64,000 nucleotides of DNA from JAIBJN01 sp963802795 (GTDB lineage Bacteria; Actinomycetota; Thermoleophilia; Gaiellales; Gaiellaceae): assembly GCA_963802795.1 (NCBI GenBank), contig CAWDJV010000007.1, forward strand, positions 62,001-126,000. The letters run 5' to 3'. Shown piece after piece: positions 7,780 through 14,833 of this stretch. Below the pieces are notes generated by a model. The model was not told where the DNA came from. It saw only the letters and a list, made by a program, of their open reading frames with translations, and made no database searches. The position numbers and the translations under genes were made by a program. The first letter of the stretch is position 1. Every line of letters begins with the position of its first letter.

Positions 7780-9600
7780 ATGAGTAGGTTCGAGGAACGG
7801 CTGGGAGAAGAGCGCGTCATCGTGGGCGACGGCGGTACAGGGGCGCTCCTCACGGCCGCGGTCCCGCGCCTCCGCTGCCCGGAGGAGGCGAACCTCAAGG
7901 CCCCCGAGGCAGTCATCGGCATCCACTCCGGCTTCATCCGCGCCGGTGCCGAGCTGATCGAGACGAACACGTTCGGGGCGAACCGCCGCAAGCTCTCGAC
8001 CCAGTTCCTCGACGACCGACTCGAGGAGATCGTCGAGCAAGGCGTCAAGCTCGCGCGCGAGGCTCGCGAGATAGCGGGCGTCGCGGTGCTCGTCGGCGGC
8101 GCGATCGGACCGCTCGGAGACCTGGAAGTTTCCACGGGGGCGGAGGACGCATACGCCGTCTTCCACGAGCAGGCGCGCCTCCTCGAAGGCCGGGGAGTCG
8201 ACCTCTTCCTCGTCGAGACGTTCTTCGACCTGGACGAGCTCGAGGCAGCGATCGCCGCCGTGAAGGACGCGTCTGCTCTCCCGATCGTCGCTCAGCTCAC
8301 CTTCGACGAGGACGGCCAGACGCTGGCGGGCGTGCGCGCCCGGGAGGCGCTCCCTCGCCTGCGGGCGCTCGGCGTGGCGGCCGTCGGCGCGAACTGCGGC
8401 CTCGGCCCTCAGGCCGCGCTCGCCGCGCTCGCCGAGATGAGCGAGGAGGCAAACGGGCTCCCGCTCACGGGCCAGCCGAACGTCGGCTTGCCCAGTCGTT
8501 CCGGCGGCCGGCTCGTCTATCCGCACGCGACGCCCGACTACTTCGGCGAGTTCGCAGCCCGCGCGCGCAGCCTCGGAGCGCGGATCATCGGCGGCTGCTG
8601 CGGCACGACCCAGGCCCAGGTCGCCGCCATCCGCGCCGCGGTCGAGGAGGGCAGGGAGCCACGCGTCCCGCTCTTCCCCGTCGAGCGCGAGGTGGTGCTC
8701 GCGCCGACGCCCGCGCTCGGCCGCACACGTTTGCAGCAGCGCCTGGAGGCGGGGGAGTGGACGGTCTCGGTCGAGCTCGATCCCCCCAAGGGCACGAACA
8801 TGGCAGCGATGCTGGACGTGGCGGCGCGGCTCCACGCGTCGGGGGCGGTGCACGCCGTCGACCTGAACGACAATCCGATGGCACGGGCGCGGCTGTCCGC
8901 GCTGATGGCCTCCGTGGCCATCGAGCGCCTGGTGGGAATCGAGACGATCCCGCACGTGACGCCGCGAGACGCATCGGTCATGGGCCTGCAATCCCAGCTT
9001 CTCGGCGCCCACGCCGAGGGGGTCCGCAACGTGCTCGCCGTGACCGGAGACCCGCCGCACATCGGCGACTATCCAGGCTCGAGCGGCGTCTACGACGTCG
9101 ACGCGATCGGCCTCGTCTCGCTGCTCTCGCGCCTGAATCGCGGCGAGGATCTCTCCGGGAAGGCGATCGACGCGCCGACCTCGTTCTACACGGGCGTGGC
9201 CGTGAACCCCTCGGCGGCCGATCTCGATGTCGAGATCGAGCGCTTCCGGCTCAAGGTGGACGCGGGCGCGCGCTTCGCCATGACGCAGGCGCTCTTCGAG
9301 ATCGAGTATCTCGACCGCTTCCTCGAGCGCCTCGGCGGCGCCTCCCCGATCCCCATCCTCGTCGGGGTCTGGCCCCTCACGAGCTACGAGCTGGCCTTCC
9401 GGCTCCACAACGAGGTCCCGGGCATCACGATCTCCCAAGACATCCAGGAGCGCCTCGCGGGCGCCGGCCCGGGCGCCCGCGCGCTCGGCTTCGACCTGGC
9501 GCGCGACCTCGCCGAGGCCGCGCGGACGCGTGCGGCCGGGATCTACGTCATCCCGCCGTTCAAGGACCCGGCCGCGGCCCTTGAGGTGCTCACGGCGTAG
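7780..9600 (+). CDS. Bifunctional homocysteine S-methyltransferase / methylenetetrahydrofolate reductase
   Basis: A 606-residue fusion. Residues 1 to about 290 form a homocysteine methyltransferase domain with zinc ligands Cys206 (GANCG) and Cys273-Cys274 (GGCCGT); residues about 325-606 form a MetF-type FAD-dependent 5,10-methylene-THF reductase with the conserved VELDPPKG start and GDPP motif. This is the YitJ-type architecture known from Firmicutes and some actinobacteria. It probably makes 5-methyl-THF and transfers a methyl group to homocysteine from another donor, linking the folate and methionine cycles. ATG at 7780 begins the conserved N-terminus and has a TACGCT box seven bases upstream; no cobalamin domain is present. 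pdxS follows after 14 bases. Confidence 0.93.
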   Translation: MSRFEERLGEERVIVGDGGTGALLTAAVPRLRCPEEANLKAPEAVIGIHSGFIRAGAELIETNTFGANRRKLSTQFLDDRLEEIVEQGVKLAREAREIAGVAVLVGGAIGPLGDLEVSTGAEDAYAVFHEQARLLEGRGVDLFLVETFFDLDELEAAIAAVKDASALPIVAQLTFDEDGQTLAGVRAREALPRLRALGVAAVGANCGLGPQAALAALAEMSEEANGLPLTGQPNVGLPSRSGGRLVYPHATPDYFGEFAARARSLGARIIGGCCGTTQAQVAAIRAAVEEGREPRVPLFPVEREVVLAPTPALGRTRLQQRLEAGEWTVSVELDPPKGTNMAAMLDVAARLHASGAVHAVDLNDNPMARARLSALMASVAIERLVGIETIPHVTPRDASVMGLQSQLLGAHAEGVRNVLAVTGDPPHIGDYPGSSGVYDVDAIGLVSLLSRLNRGEDLSGKAIDAPTSFYTGVAVNPSAADLDVEIERFRLKVDAGARFAMTQALFEIEYLDRFLERLGGASPIPILVGVWPLTSYELAFRLHNEVPGITISQDIQERLAGAGPGARALGFDLARDLAEAARTRAAGIYVIPPFKDPAAALEVLTA

Positions 9601-9607
9601 CTAGACT
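9581..9607 (+). promoter_or_regulatory. Predicted pdxS promoter (leaderless)
   Basis: TAGACT at 9602-9607 lies seven bases before the pdxS ATG, and TTGAGG at 9581-9586 is placed like a -35 box with a 15-base spacer. Transcription would begin at or next to the start codon. There is no Shine-Dalgarno sequence, which supports leaderless initiation. Confidence 0.5.
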
Positions 9608-9614
9608 TTCCGCG

Positions 9615-10499
9615 ATGGCCGAGCTGGGAACCATGCGCGTGAAGAGCGGGCTCGCCGAGATGCTCAAGGGCGGCGTGATCATGGACGTGACGACCGCCGA
9701 GCAGGCGGCGATCGCCGAGGAGGCGGGAGGCGTCGCGGTCATGGCCCTCGAGCGCGTTCCGGCCGACATCCGTGCGGAGGGCGGCGTCGCGCGCATGGCA
9801 GATCCGACCAAGATCAAGGAGATCCAGGAGGCGGTGACCATCCCGGTCATGGCCAAGGCTCGGATCGGCCACTTCGTCGAGGCGCAGATCCTCGAGGCGC
9901 TCGAGGTGGACTACGTCGACGAGAGCGAGGTGCTCACGCCGGCCGACGAGAGCCATCACATCGACAAGTGGGGATTCCGGGTGCCCTTCGTGTGCGGGTG
10001 CAGGAATCTCGGCGAGGCGCTCCGGCGGATCAGCGAGGGCGCCGCGATGATCCGGACGAAGGGCGAGGCCGGCACGGGCGACATCGTCAACGCCGTCCGG
10101 CACATGCGTGCAGTCTTCGGGCACGTCCGCCGGCTCCGGACGCTGGCCGAGGACGAGCTCTACACCGAGGCCAAGGAGCTCCAGGCGCCGCTCGAGCTGG
10201 TCCGTTGGGTTGCGGAGCACGGTCGCCTTCCGGTCGTGACCTTCACGGCGGGCGGGATCGCGACGCCGGCAGACGCCGCGCTCTGCATGCAGCTCGGCGC
10301 GGACGGGGTCTTCGTGGGCTCGGGGATCTTCAAGTCCGCTGACCCGATGGCGAGGGCGAAGGCGATCGTCGAGGCGACGACTCACTTCTCCGACCCTGAG
10401 ATCCTCGCGCAGGTGTCGACCGGGCTCGGCGAGCCGATGCGCGGCCTCGACGCGGCCGCGCTCGCGCCGGAAGAGCTGCTCGAGACGCGCGGCTGGTAA
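9615..10499 (+). CDS. pdxS: Pyridoxal 5'-phosphate synthase lyase subunit PdxS
   Basis: PdxS condenses ribose 5-phosphate, glyceraldehyde 3-phosphate and ammonia to make pyridoxal phosphate, forming a dodecamer with PdxT. The 294-residue length and sequence are canonical: Asp24 in VIMDV, the imine-forming Lys81 in PVMAKARIGH, and Lys149 in IRTKGEAGTG, with the phosphate-binding FTAGGIATPAD and GSGIF loops near the C-terminus. The ATG is seven bases after a TAGACT box. pdxT follows but is separated by 191 bases, more than usual, and has its own -10 candidate. Identification is certain. Confidence 0.98.
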   Translation: MAELGTMRVKSGLAEMLKGGVIMDVTTAEQAAIAEEAGGVAVMALERVPADIRAEGGVARMADPTKIKEIQEAVTIPVMAKARIGHFVEAQILEALEVDYVDESEVLTPADESHHIDKWGFRVPFVCGCRNLGEALRRISEGAAMIRTKGEAGTGDIVNAVRHMRAVFGHVRRLRTLAEDELYTEAKELQAPLELVRWVAEHGRLPVVTFTAGGIATPADAALCMQLGADGVFVGSGIFKSADPMARAKAIVEATTHFSDPEILAQVSTGLGEPMRGLDAAALAPEELLETRGW

Positions 10500-10690
10500 C
10501 CGGGCCGCTACCGCGCGGGTGAAGACGCAAAGTCGGCGCGGTCCGGCACTGACGCGTAACGTTTTTCCAGCTAGCCTCGAAGGCGGGGGCAAAGGGGCCG
10601 AAGGCCCCGGGGGCTACTGGTCGGGGGCGACGCTCGCGGCCGCTCGGTAGCGCTGACTCGAGAGCGGCGAGGGGTACAGTTTCCCGCGTA
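10500..10690 (+). other. Structured intergenic segment between pdxS and pdxT
   Basis: This gap has no gene. It carries a GCGCGG/CCGCGC arm straddling the pdxS stop, GGGTGAAGACGCAAAGTC (10519-10536), CCAGCTAGCCTCGAAGGCG (about 10567-10585) and a GGGGCC-GAA-GGCCCC hairpin just after it. The GGGTGAA and AGCTAGCCTCGAAGGCG pieces resemble blocks of c-di-AMP (ydaO/yuaA) riboswitches, but the 5' half would lie in pdxS coding sequence, so a degenerate or chance match is possible. TACAGT at 10675-10680, ten bases before pdxT, looks like a separate -10 box. Confidence 0.3.
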
Positions 10691-11257
10691 ATGACGGATC
10701 CGCTCCGCATCGGGATCTTGGCCGTCCAGGGCAACTTTCGCGAGCACTCCGCGATGCTCAGGCGCCTCGGCGCGGAGCCGGTCGAGGTTCGCCGGCCCGC
10801 GCATCTTGCCGGGCTGGACGGCCTCGTCATCCCCGGAGGAGAGTCCACGGCGATCCGGCGCCTCATCCGGATCTACGGGCTGGAGGAGCCGATCGCGGAC
10901 TTCGGCGGCCCGGTGCTCGGGACCTGCGCCGGGATGATCCTCCTCGACCGCCGCCACCTCGACCGGATCGACATCGAGGTGGACCGGAACGCCTACGGGC
11001 GCCAGGTTGCGAGCTTCGAGGCGGACGTCGAGCTCGCCGGCGAGGACAATCCGCTCCGCGGGGTCTTCATCCGCGCTCCTCGCGTCGCCGAGGTCGGGCC
11101 CGGCGTGGAGGTGCTCGGGACGCTCGACGGCGAGCCGGTGCTCGTTCGTCAGGGCCCCATGCTTGCGGCGTCGTTCCATCCCGAGTTGACCGACGACACT
11201 CGCGTCCACGAGCGGTTCCTCGAGCTGGTCCGGGGGGTCTCGCGTGTCCGGGCATAG
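10691..11257 (+). CDS. pdxT: Pyridoxal 5'-phosphate synthase glutaminase subunit PdxT
   Basis: PdxT hydrolyses glutamine and channels ammonia to PdxS. The 188-residue protein has the class I glutaminase triad: nucleophile Cys79 in LGTCAGM, and His163 and Glu165 in SFHPEL. The PGGEST motif at 48-53 forms the oxyanion region. Length and motifs are canonical. The ATG is ten bases after a TACAGT box, consistent with a short or absent leader. It overlaps the yebC start by 14 bases, so the two genes are almost certainly co-transcribed. Confidence 0.97.
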   Translation: MTDPLRIGILAVQGNFREHSAMLRRLGAEPVEVRRPAHLAGLDGLVIPGGESTAIRRLIRIYGLEEPIADFGGPVLGTCAGMILLDRRHLDRIDIEVDRNAYGRQVASFEADVELAGEDNPLRGVFIRAPRVAEVGPGVEVLGTLDGEPVLVRQGPMLAASFHPELTDDTRVHERFLELVRGVSRVRA

Positions 11258-11999
11258 CAAGTGGTCGAGCATCAAGCACAAGAAGGGCGCGGCGGACGCC
11301 AAGCGTGGGAAGCTCTTCTCGAAGCTCTCGCGGGCGATCATCGTGGCTGCCCGTGAGGGCGGCCCGGACCCCGACGGGAACGCGACCCTGGCGACGGCGA
11401 TCCAGAAGGCGCGCGACAGCTCGATGCCCAGGGACACCATCGAGCGGGCGATCGCGCGCGGGGCGGGGGCGGGCGCCGAGGGCGAGGCCTTCGAGACCAT
11501 CACGTACGAGGGCTACGGCCCCGGCGGGGTGGCCGTCTTCGTCGAGGCGCTGACCGACAACCGGAACCGAACGGCCGCGGAGGTGCGTCACCTCTTCGCC
11601 AAGAACGAGGGGAATCTCGGCACGAGCGGCGCCGTCGCGTGGCTCTTCGAGCGAAAAGGGGTGCTGATCGTCCCGGCCGACTCGGTCGACGAGGAGGACC
11701 TCATGGTCGTCGCCGCCGACGCGGGCGCCGAGGACGTCGATCTGGACGGCTCGAGCTTCCAGGTGAGCACGGCACCGGACGACCTCGCCGCGGTGCGCGG
11801 GGCGCTCGACGACGCGGGCATGGCGTACGAGTCGGCGGAGCTGACGATGCTTCCGAAGACGACCGTGGCCGTCGAGGACCAAGGGACTGCCAAGAAGCTC
11901 CTGCGCCTCATGGACGCTCTCGAGGAGAACGACGACATCCAGTCGGTGTACGCGAACTTCGACATCCCCGAGCGCGTTCTCGAAGTTGTAGCCGCCTGA
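11244..11999 (+). CDS. yebC: YebC/PmpR family protein
   Basis: A 251-residue member of the YebC/PmpR family, long annotated as transcriptional regulators; recent work on members of this family supports a role in translation of difficult proline-containing stretches. The diagnostic N-terminus SGHSKWSSIKHKKG is intact, followed by AADAKRGKLFSKLSR, the YEGYGPGGVA block and the GAVAWLFERKG block of the family. The GTG start overlaps the end of pdxT by 14 bases, giving translational coupling. In many actinobacteria the order pdxS-pdxT-yebC-ruvC-ruvA-ruvB is conserved, as here. Confidence 0.96.
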   Translation: MSGHSKWSSIKHKKGAADAKRGKLFSKLSRAIIVAAREGGPDPDGNATLATAIQKARDSSMPRDTIERAIARGAGAGAEGEAFETITYEGYGPGGVAVFVEALTDNRNRTAAEVRHLFAKNEGNLGTSGAVAWLFERKGVLIVPADSVDEEDLMVVAADAGAEDVDLDGSSFQVSTAPDDLAAVRGALDDAGMAYESAELTMLPKTTVAVEDQGTAKKLLRLMDALEENDDIQSVYANFDIPERVLEVVAA

Positions 12000-12053
12000 C
12001 GCGCATCCGTCCGGCGTCTCAACCCGACCTAGTTTGCTGCCGATACCAGGGGC

Positions 12054-12278
12054 ATGCACATCGAGATGAGCGACCCTGCCCTGATGGACTCGCTGCGAGA
12101 CTACCTCCGCACGCAAGGCTGCCCGAGCGAGCCCCGGGGCGTCGACACGTTCGAGGTCGGGGTTCTTTGGTCGGCTGACGCTCCCCTGGCAGACGTGGAC
12201 AGGCGCATGAAGGTCTTCAGCCACGTGCGCGAGTGGCTGGCGGACAACCCGGGCGTCACGGCGAACCTCATCGCGTAG
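12054..12278 (+). CDS. Small hypothetical protein
   Basis: A 74-residue acidic protein starting MHIEMSDPALMDSLRDYL. It alternates helix- and strand-like segments and ends with a helix around DNPGVTANLIA. There are no transmembrane segments or clustered cysteines. A CCTAGTTTGC stretch about 25 bases upstream could contain a -10 box, with a CAGGGG purine-rich site just before the ATG. It lies between yebC and ruvC on the same strand. I do not recognise the family; similar small proteins occur in actinobacteria, but no function can be assigned. Confidence 0.6.
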   Translation: MHIEMSDPALMDSLRDYLRTQGCPSEPRGVDTFEVGVLWSADAPLADVDRRMKVFSHVREWLADNPGVTANLIA

Positions 12279-12295
12279 CCCGGCGGCCGCCGGCA

Positions 12296-12321
12296 GGAAC
12301 GTCCGGCGGGGTGCCTAACCT
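12296..12321 (+). promoter_or_regulatory. ruvC promoter, shared layout with ruvB
   Basis: GGAACGTCC (12296-12304), eight bases, then GCCTAACCTCG (12313-12323) and four more bases lead to the ruvC GTG. The ruvB gene has the same two blocks with identical spacing. TAACCT acts as the -10 box six bases before the start codon; GGAACGTCC may be an activator or sigma-factor element. Confidence 0.55.
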
Positions 12322-12327
12322 CGATAC

Positions 12328-12825
12328 GTGAATGTCCTCGGTATCGACCCGGGTATTCGGGCGTGCGGTTTCGGGATCGTGACTGCAAGCGGCGGCCGCC
12401 TCAACGCGGTCGAGTACGGCTCGTGGGAGACCTCGCCCCGCGACGCCCCGGAGCACAGGCTGCGGCAGATCCACGACGAGGTCGCGGAGCTCATCGTCCG
12501 GCACGCCCCGGACGCGGTCGCGCTCGAGGAGTCCTACGTCGGCGTCGACGCCCGTACCGCGCTCTCCGTCGGGCAGGCGCGCGGCGCCGTGCTCGTCGCC
12601 TGCGCCGCCGCGCAGGTCGCGTGCGCCGAGTATCCCCCGGCCACGGTGAAGCACACCGTGTGCGGGTACGGCCGCGCCGACAAAGGGCAGGTGCAGCGGA
12701 TGGTGCGCGCCGTCCTGGGCCTCACCGAGGAGCCGCGGCCACACCACGCGGCCGATGCGCTCGCCGTGGCGATCTGTCATGCGCTCGCGTCACCGCTGCT
12801 CGCCCTCGCTAGAGGACGCCCGTGA
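12328..12825 (+). CDS. ruvC: Crossover junction endodeoxyribonuclease RuvC
   Basis: RuvC cuts Holliday junctions made by recombination, acting as a dimer with RuvAB. The 165-residue protein has the acidic catalytic residues in order: Asp7 in GIDPG, Glu67 in LEESY, and His140/Asp143 in HHAADALAVA. The G-x-A-rich helix VGQARGAVL is typical. It starts with GTG six bases after a TAACCT box, so the mRNA is probably leaderless. The last four bases overlap ruvA (GTGA), coupling the two. Length and motifs are canonical. Confidence 0.97.
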   Translation: MNVLGIDPGIRACGFGIVTASGGRLNAVEYGSWETSPRDAPEHRLRQIHDEVAELIVRHAPDAVALEESYVGVDARTALSVGQARGAVLVACAAAQVACAEYPPATVKHTVCGYGRADKGQVQRMVRAVLGLTEEPRPHHAADALAVAICHALASPLLALARGRP

Positions 12826-13391
12826 TCGCGCGCCTGCGGGGGAAGCCGGTCGCGCTGGACGCGGGCGGGCTCGTCCTCGACGTTGGCGGCGTCGGCTACC
12901 GCCTGCACGCGACGCCGTCTGCCCTTCAGAAGGCGGAGGGCGCCGACGAGACCGTGCTCGAGACCCACCTGCACGTGCGCGAGGATGCCCTGCAGCTCTA
13001 CGGCTTCGCGGATGCGGGGGAGCGGGAGCTCTTCGAGCAGCTCCTCGCCGTCTCCGGAGTCGGGCCGAAGGTGGCGCTCGCGATCGTCTCGGGCTACTCA
13101 CCCGCCGAGCTCCGGCGGGCGATCGTCCGGGAGGACGCCGAGCTCTTCCAGACGATCCCCGGAATCGGCAAGAAGACTGCCCAGCGGGTCGTCCTCGAGC
13201 TGAAAGAGCGGATCACGCCTCTCGCCGCGGTCGAAGGCCCACACCTCGGGGCGGGCGACGGCCATATCGTGGCGCGCGACGCGCTGGTCGAGCTCGGCTA
13301 CTCGGTCGCGGAGGCCGAGAAGCGGCTCGCGGAGACCGACCCCGACCTGCCGCCGGCGGAGCGAGTCCGCGAGGCCCTTCGCGCGGCCTGA
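12822..13391 (+). CDS. ruvA: Holliday junction helicase subunit RuvA
   Basis: RuvA binds the four-way junction and loads RuvB. The 189-residue protein has the three expected domains: an N-terminal OB fold (1-63), two helix-hairpin-helix motifs (GVGPKVAL near 79-86 and PGIGKKTAQR near 113-122), and a flexible linker before a three-helix C-terminal domain that contacts RuvB (about 140-189, with EALVELGYS-like segment). The GTG start overlaps ruvC by four bases. A DUF3303 gene follows after seven bases, separating it from ruvB, which has its own promoter. Confidence 0.97.
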   Translation: MIARLRGKPVALDAGGLVLDVGGVGYRLHATPSALQKAEGADETVLETHLHVREDALQLYGFADAGERELFEQLLAVSGVGPKVALAIVSGYSPAELRRAIVREDAELFQTIPGIGKKTAQRVVLELKERITPLAAVEGPHLGAGDGHIVARDALVELGYSVAEAEKRLAETDPDLPPAERVREALRAA

Positions 13392-13398
13392 GCGACAC

Positions 13399-13662
13399 GT
13401 GCGCTACATGGTCGTCGAGCGCTTCACACAAGGCGCTCGGCCTGTCTACGAGCGGGCGGCCCGCGAGGGGCGGCTGCTCCCGCCCGGGCTCGCGTACGTG
13501 GACAGCTGGGTCGACCAGCGCCTCGACCGCTGCTTCCAGCTCATGGAGACAGACGACCCGAGCCTCTTCGACGAATGGATCGCCGGGTGGAGCGATCTCG
13601 CCGAGTTCGAGGTCGTGCCGGTGGTCGACTCCGCCGAGGCGCGGGCGCGTGCGCTCGGCTGA
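13399..13662 (+). CDS. DUF3303-like protein
   Basis: An 87-residue protein beginning MRYMVVERFTQGA, followed by PVYERAAREGRLLPPGL and YVDSWVDQRLDRCFQLMETDD. This pattern is typical of the small DUF3303 family (ferredoxin-like alpha-beta fold, function unknown). No signal peptide or membrane segment. It lies seven bases after ruvA and 52 bases before ruvB, so it is probably carried on the ruvCA transcript, although a role in recombination is not implied. The GTG start gives the conserved N-terminus. Confidence 0.75.
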   Translation: MRYMVVERFTQGARPVYERAAREGRLLPPGLAYVDSWVDQRLDRCFQLMETDDPSLFDEWIAGWSDLAEFEVVPVVDSAEARARALG

Positions 13663-13682
13663 CTCGAGGAACGGCAGGCGGA

Positions 13683-13708
13683 GGAACGTCCGCCTCCACG
13701 CCTAACCT
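13683..13708 (+). promoter_or_regulatory. ruvB promoter, shared layout with ruvC
   Basis: GGAACGTCC at 13683-13691, an eight-base spacer, GCC and TAACCT at 13703-13708, then six bases to the ruvB GTG. The blocks and all distances equal those upstream of ruvC, while the spacer sequence differs, which suggests functional conservation. Confidence 0.55.
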
Positions 13709-13714
13709 CGCATC

Positions 13715-14725
13715 GTGGGCGAACGCGTCACGACCGCCGTGCTGGTCCCCGACGAGGAGGAGCTGGACTCCTCGCTCCGCCCTCGCTCGCTCGGGGAGTT
13801 CGTCGGCCAGGAGCGCGTCAAGGAGCAGCTCGCCATCGCCCTCGAGGCGGCCAAGGGGAGGGGGGAGGCGCTCGACCACGTGCTCCTCGCCGGCCCGCCC
13901 GGGCTCGGCAAGACGAGCCTCGCGTACATCGTCCGCGAGGAGCTGGGCGTCGGCCTCCGCTCCGTGGCAGGGCCCGCGCTCGAGCGCAAGGGCGACATGG
14001 CGGCGATCCTCACGTCCCTCGAGGAGCGCGACGTCCTCTTCGTGGACGAGATCCACCGGCTGAACAGCGCCGTCGAGGAGATCCTCTACCCGGCGCTCGA
14101 GGACTTTCGCATGGACATCATCGTCGGGCAGGGGCCGGCGGCGAGAACGCTGACGCTCGACCTCCCGCCGTTCACGCTCGTCGGAGCGACGACCCGAACG
14201 GGCCTGCTGACGACGCCGCTTCGGGATCGCTTCGGGATGACGTACCGCCTCGAGCACTACACCGGCGCGGAGCTCACGCTGATCGTGAAGCGCTCGGCCA
14301 GGATCCTCGGCGTGGAGGTCGCCGACGAGGCGGCCGACGAGATCGCGCGCCGGGCGCGCGGCACGCCGCGCGTCGCCAACCGGATCCTCCGACGCGTGCG
14401 GGACGTCGCCCAGGTGCGCCACGACGGGGCGGTGACGCTCGCGGTCGCCCGCGAGGCTCTCGACCTACTCGAGGTCGATGGCGAGGGCCTGGAGCGGATG
14501 GATCGCGAGCTTCTCGGCGCGATCGTCCGCAAGTTCGACGGCGGCCCGGTCGGCCTCTCGACGCTCGCCGTCGCGCTGGGGGAGGAGCCCGACACGATCG
14601 AGGACGTCTACGAGCCCTACCTGCTCCAGCTTGGCCTGATCCAGCGCACCTCCCGAGGCAGGATCGTCACGAAGCTCGGCCGCGCCCACGTCGGGGCCGC
14701 AGCGGAAGACGAAGCGCTCTTCTAG
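13715..14725 (+). CDS. ruvB: Holliday junction helicase ATPase RuvB
   Basis: RuvB is the hexameric AAA+ motor that drives branch migration with RuvA. In this 336-residue protein the Walker A is GPPGLGKT (60-67), Walker B is DEIH (111-114), the sensor region is GATTRTG and the arginine-finger region is PLRDRFG, followed by a winged-helix DNA-binding domain whose end is RTSRGRIVTKLGRAH. The RuvB-specific N-terminal SLRPRSLGEFVGQ is present. The GTG start follows a TAACCT box by six bases. A DUF3303 gene separates it from ruvCA. Confidence 0.98.
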   Translation: MGERVTTAVLVPDEEELDSSLRPRSLGEFVGQERVKEQLAIALEAAKGRGEALDHVLLAGPPGLGKTSLAYIVREELGVGLRSVAGPALERKGDMAAILTSLEERDVLFVDEIHRLNSAVEEILYPALEDFRMDIIVGQGPAARTLTLDLPPFTLVGATTRTGLLTTPLRDRFGMTYRLEHYTGAELTLIVKRSARILGVEVADEAADEIARRARGTPRVANRILRRVRDVAQVRHDGAVTLAVAREALDLLEVDGEGLERMDRELLGAIVRKFDGGPVGLSTLAVALGEEPDTIEDVYEPYLLQLGLIQRTSRGRIVTKLGRAHVGAAAEDEALF

Positions 14726-14778
14726 CCCTCTCGGAAACTTGCGTGCGGCGTGCTACATTTCTGCGCGCTAATCCGGGG

Positions 14779-14807
14779 AGAGCTCCTCGCAGATCGCGGC
14801 GAGCTCT
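14779..14807 (+). promoter_or_regulatory. Leader hairpin before secreted LVIVD protein
   Basis: AGAGCTC (14779-14785) and GAGCTCT (14801-14807) are a perfect inverted repeat with an inner CGC/GCG stem. It lies in the 108-base gap after ruvB, just upstream of an unusually strong Shine-Dalgarno (AAGGAGGAGAGG) for the next gene. TACATT at 14754-14759 is a candidate -10 box. Confidence 0.4.
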
Positions 14808-14833
14808 GGGGTCTACTAGTAAGGAGGAGAGGA

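Noticed and set aside
7585..9438. A 617-codon minus-strand frame under the methyltransferase/reductase gene
   Set aside because: Shadow frame of a conserved gene; no motif and no start context.
10519..10536. Possible c-di-GMP-I (GEMM) riboswitch from GACGCAAAGTC
   Set aside because: The required GAAA tetraloop hairpin and receptor are not present in the correct order; the c-di-AMP-like reading is also weak.
14750..14833. An upstream start for the LVIVD/RTX protein
   Set aside because: It would put the signal peptide 28 residues in and ignore the strong Shine-Dalgarno before ATG 14834.
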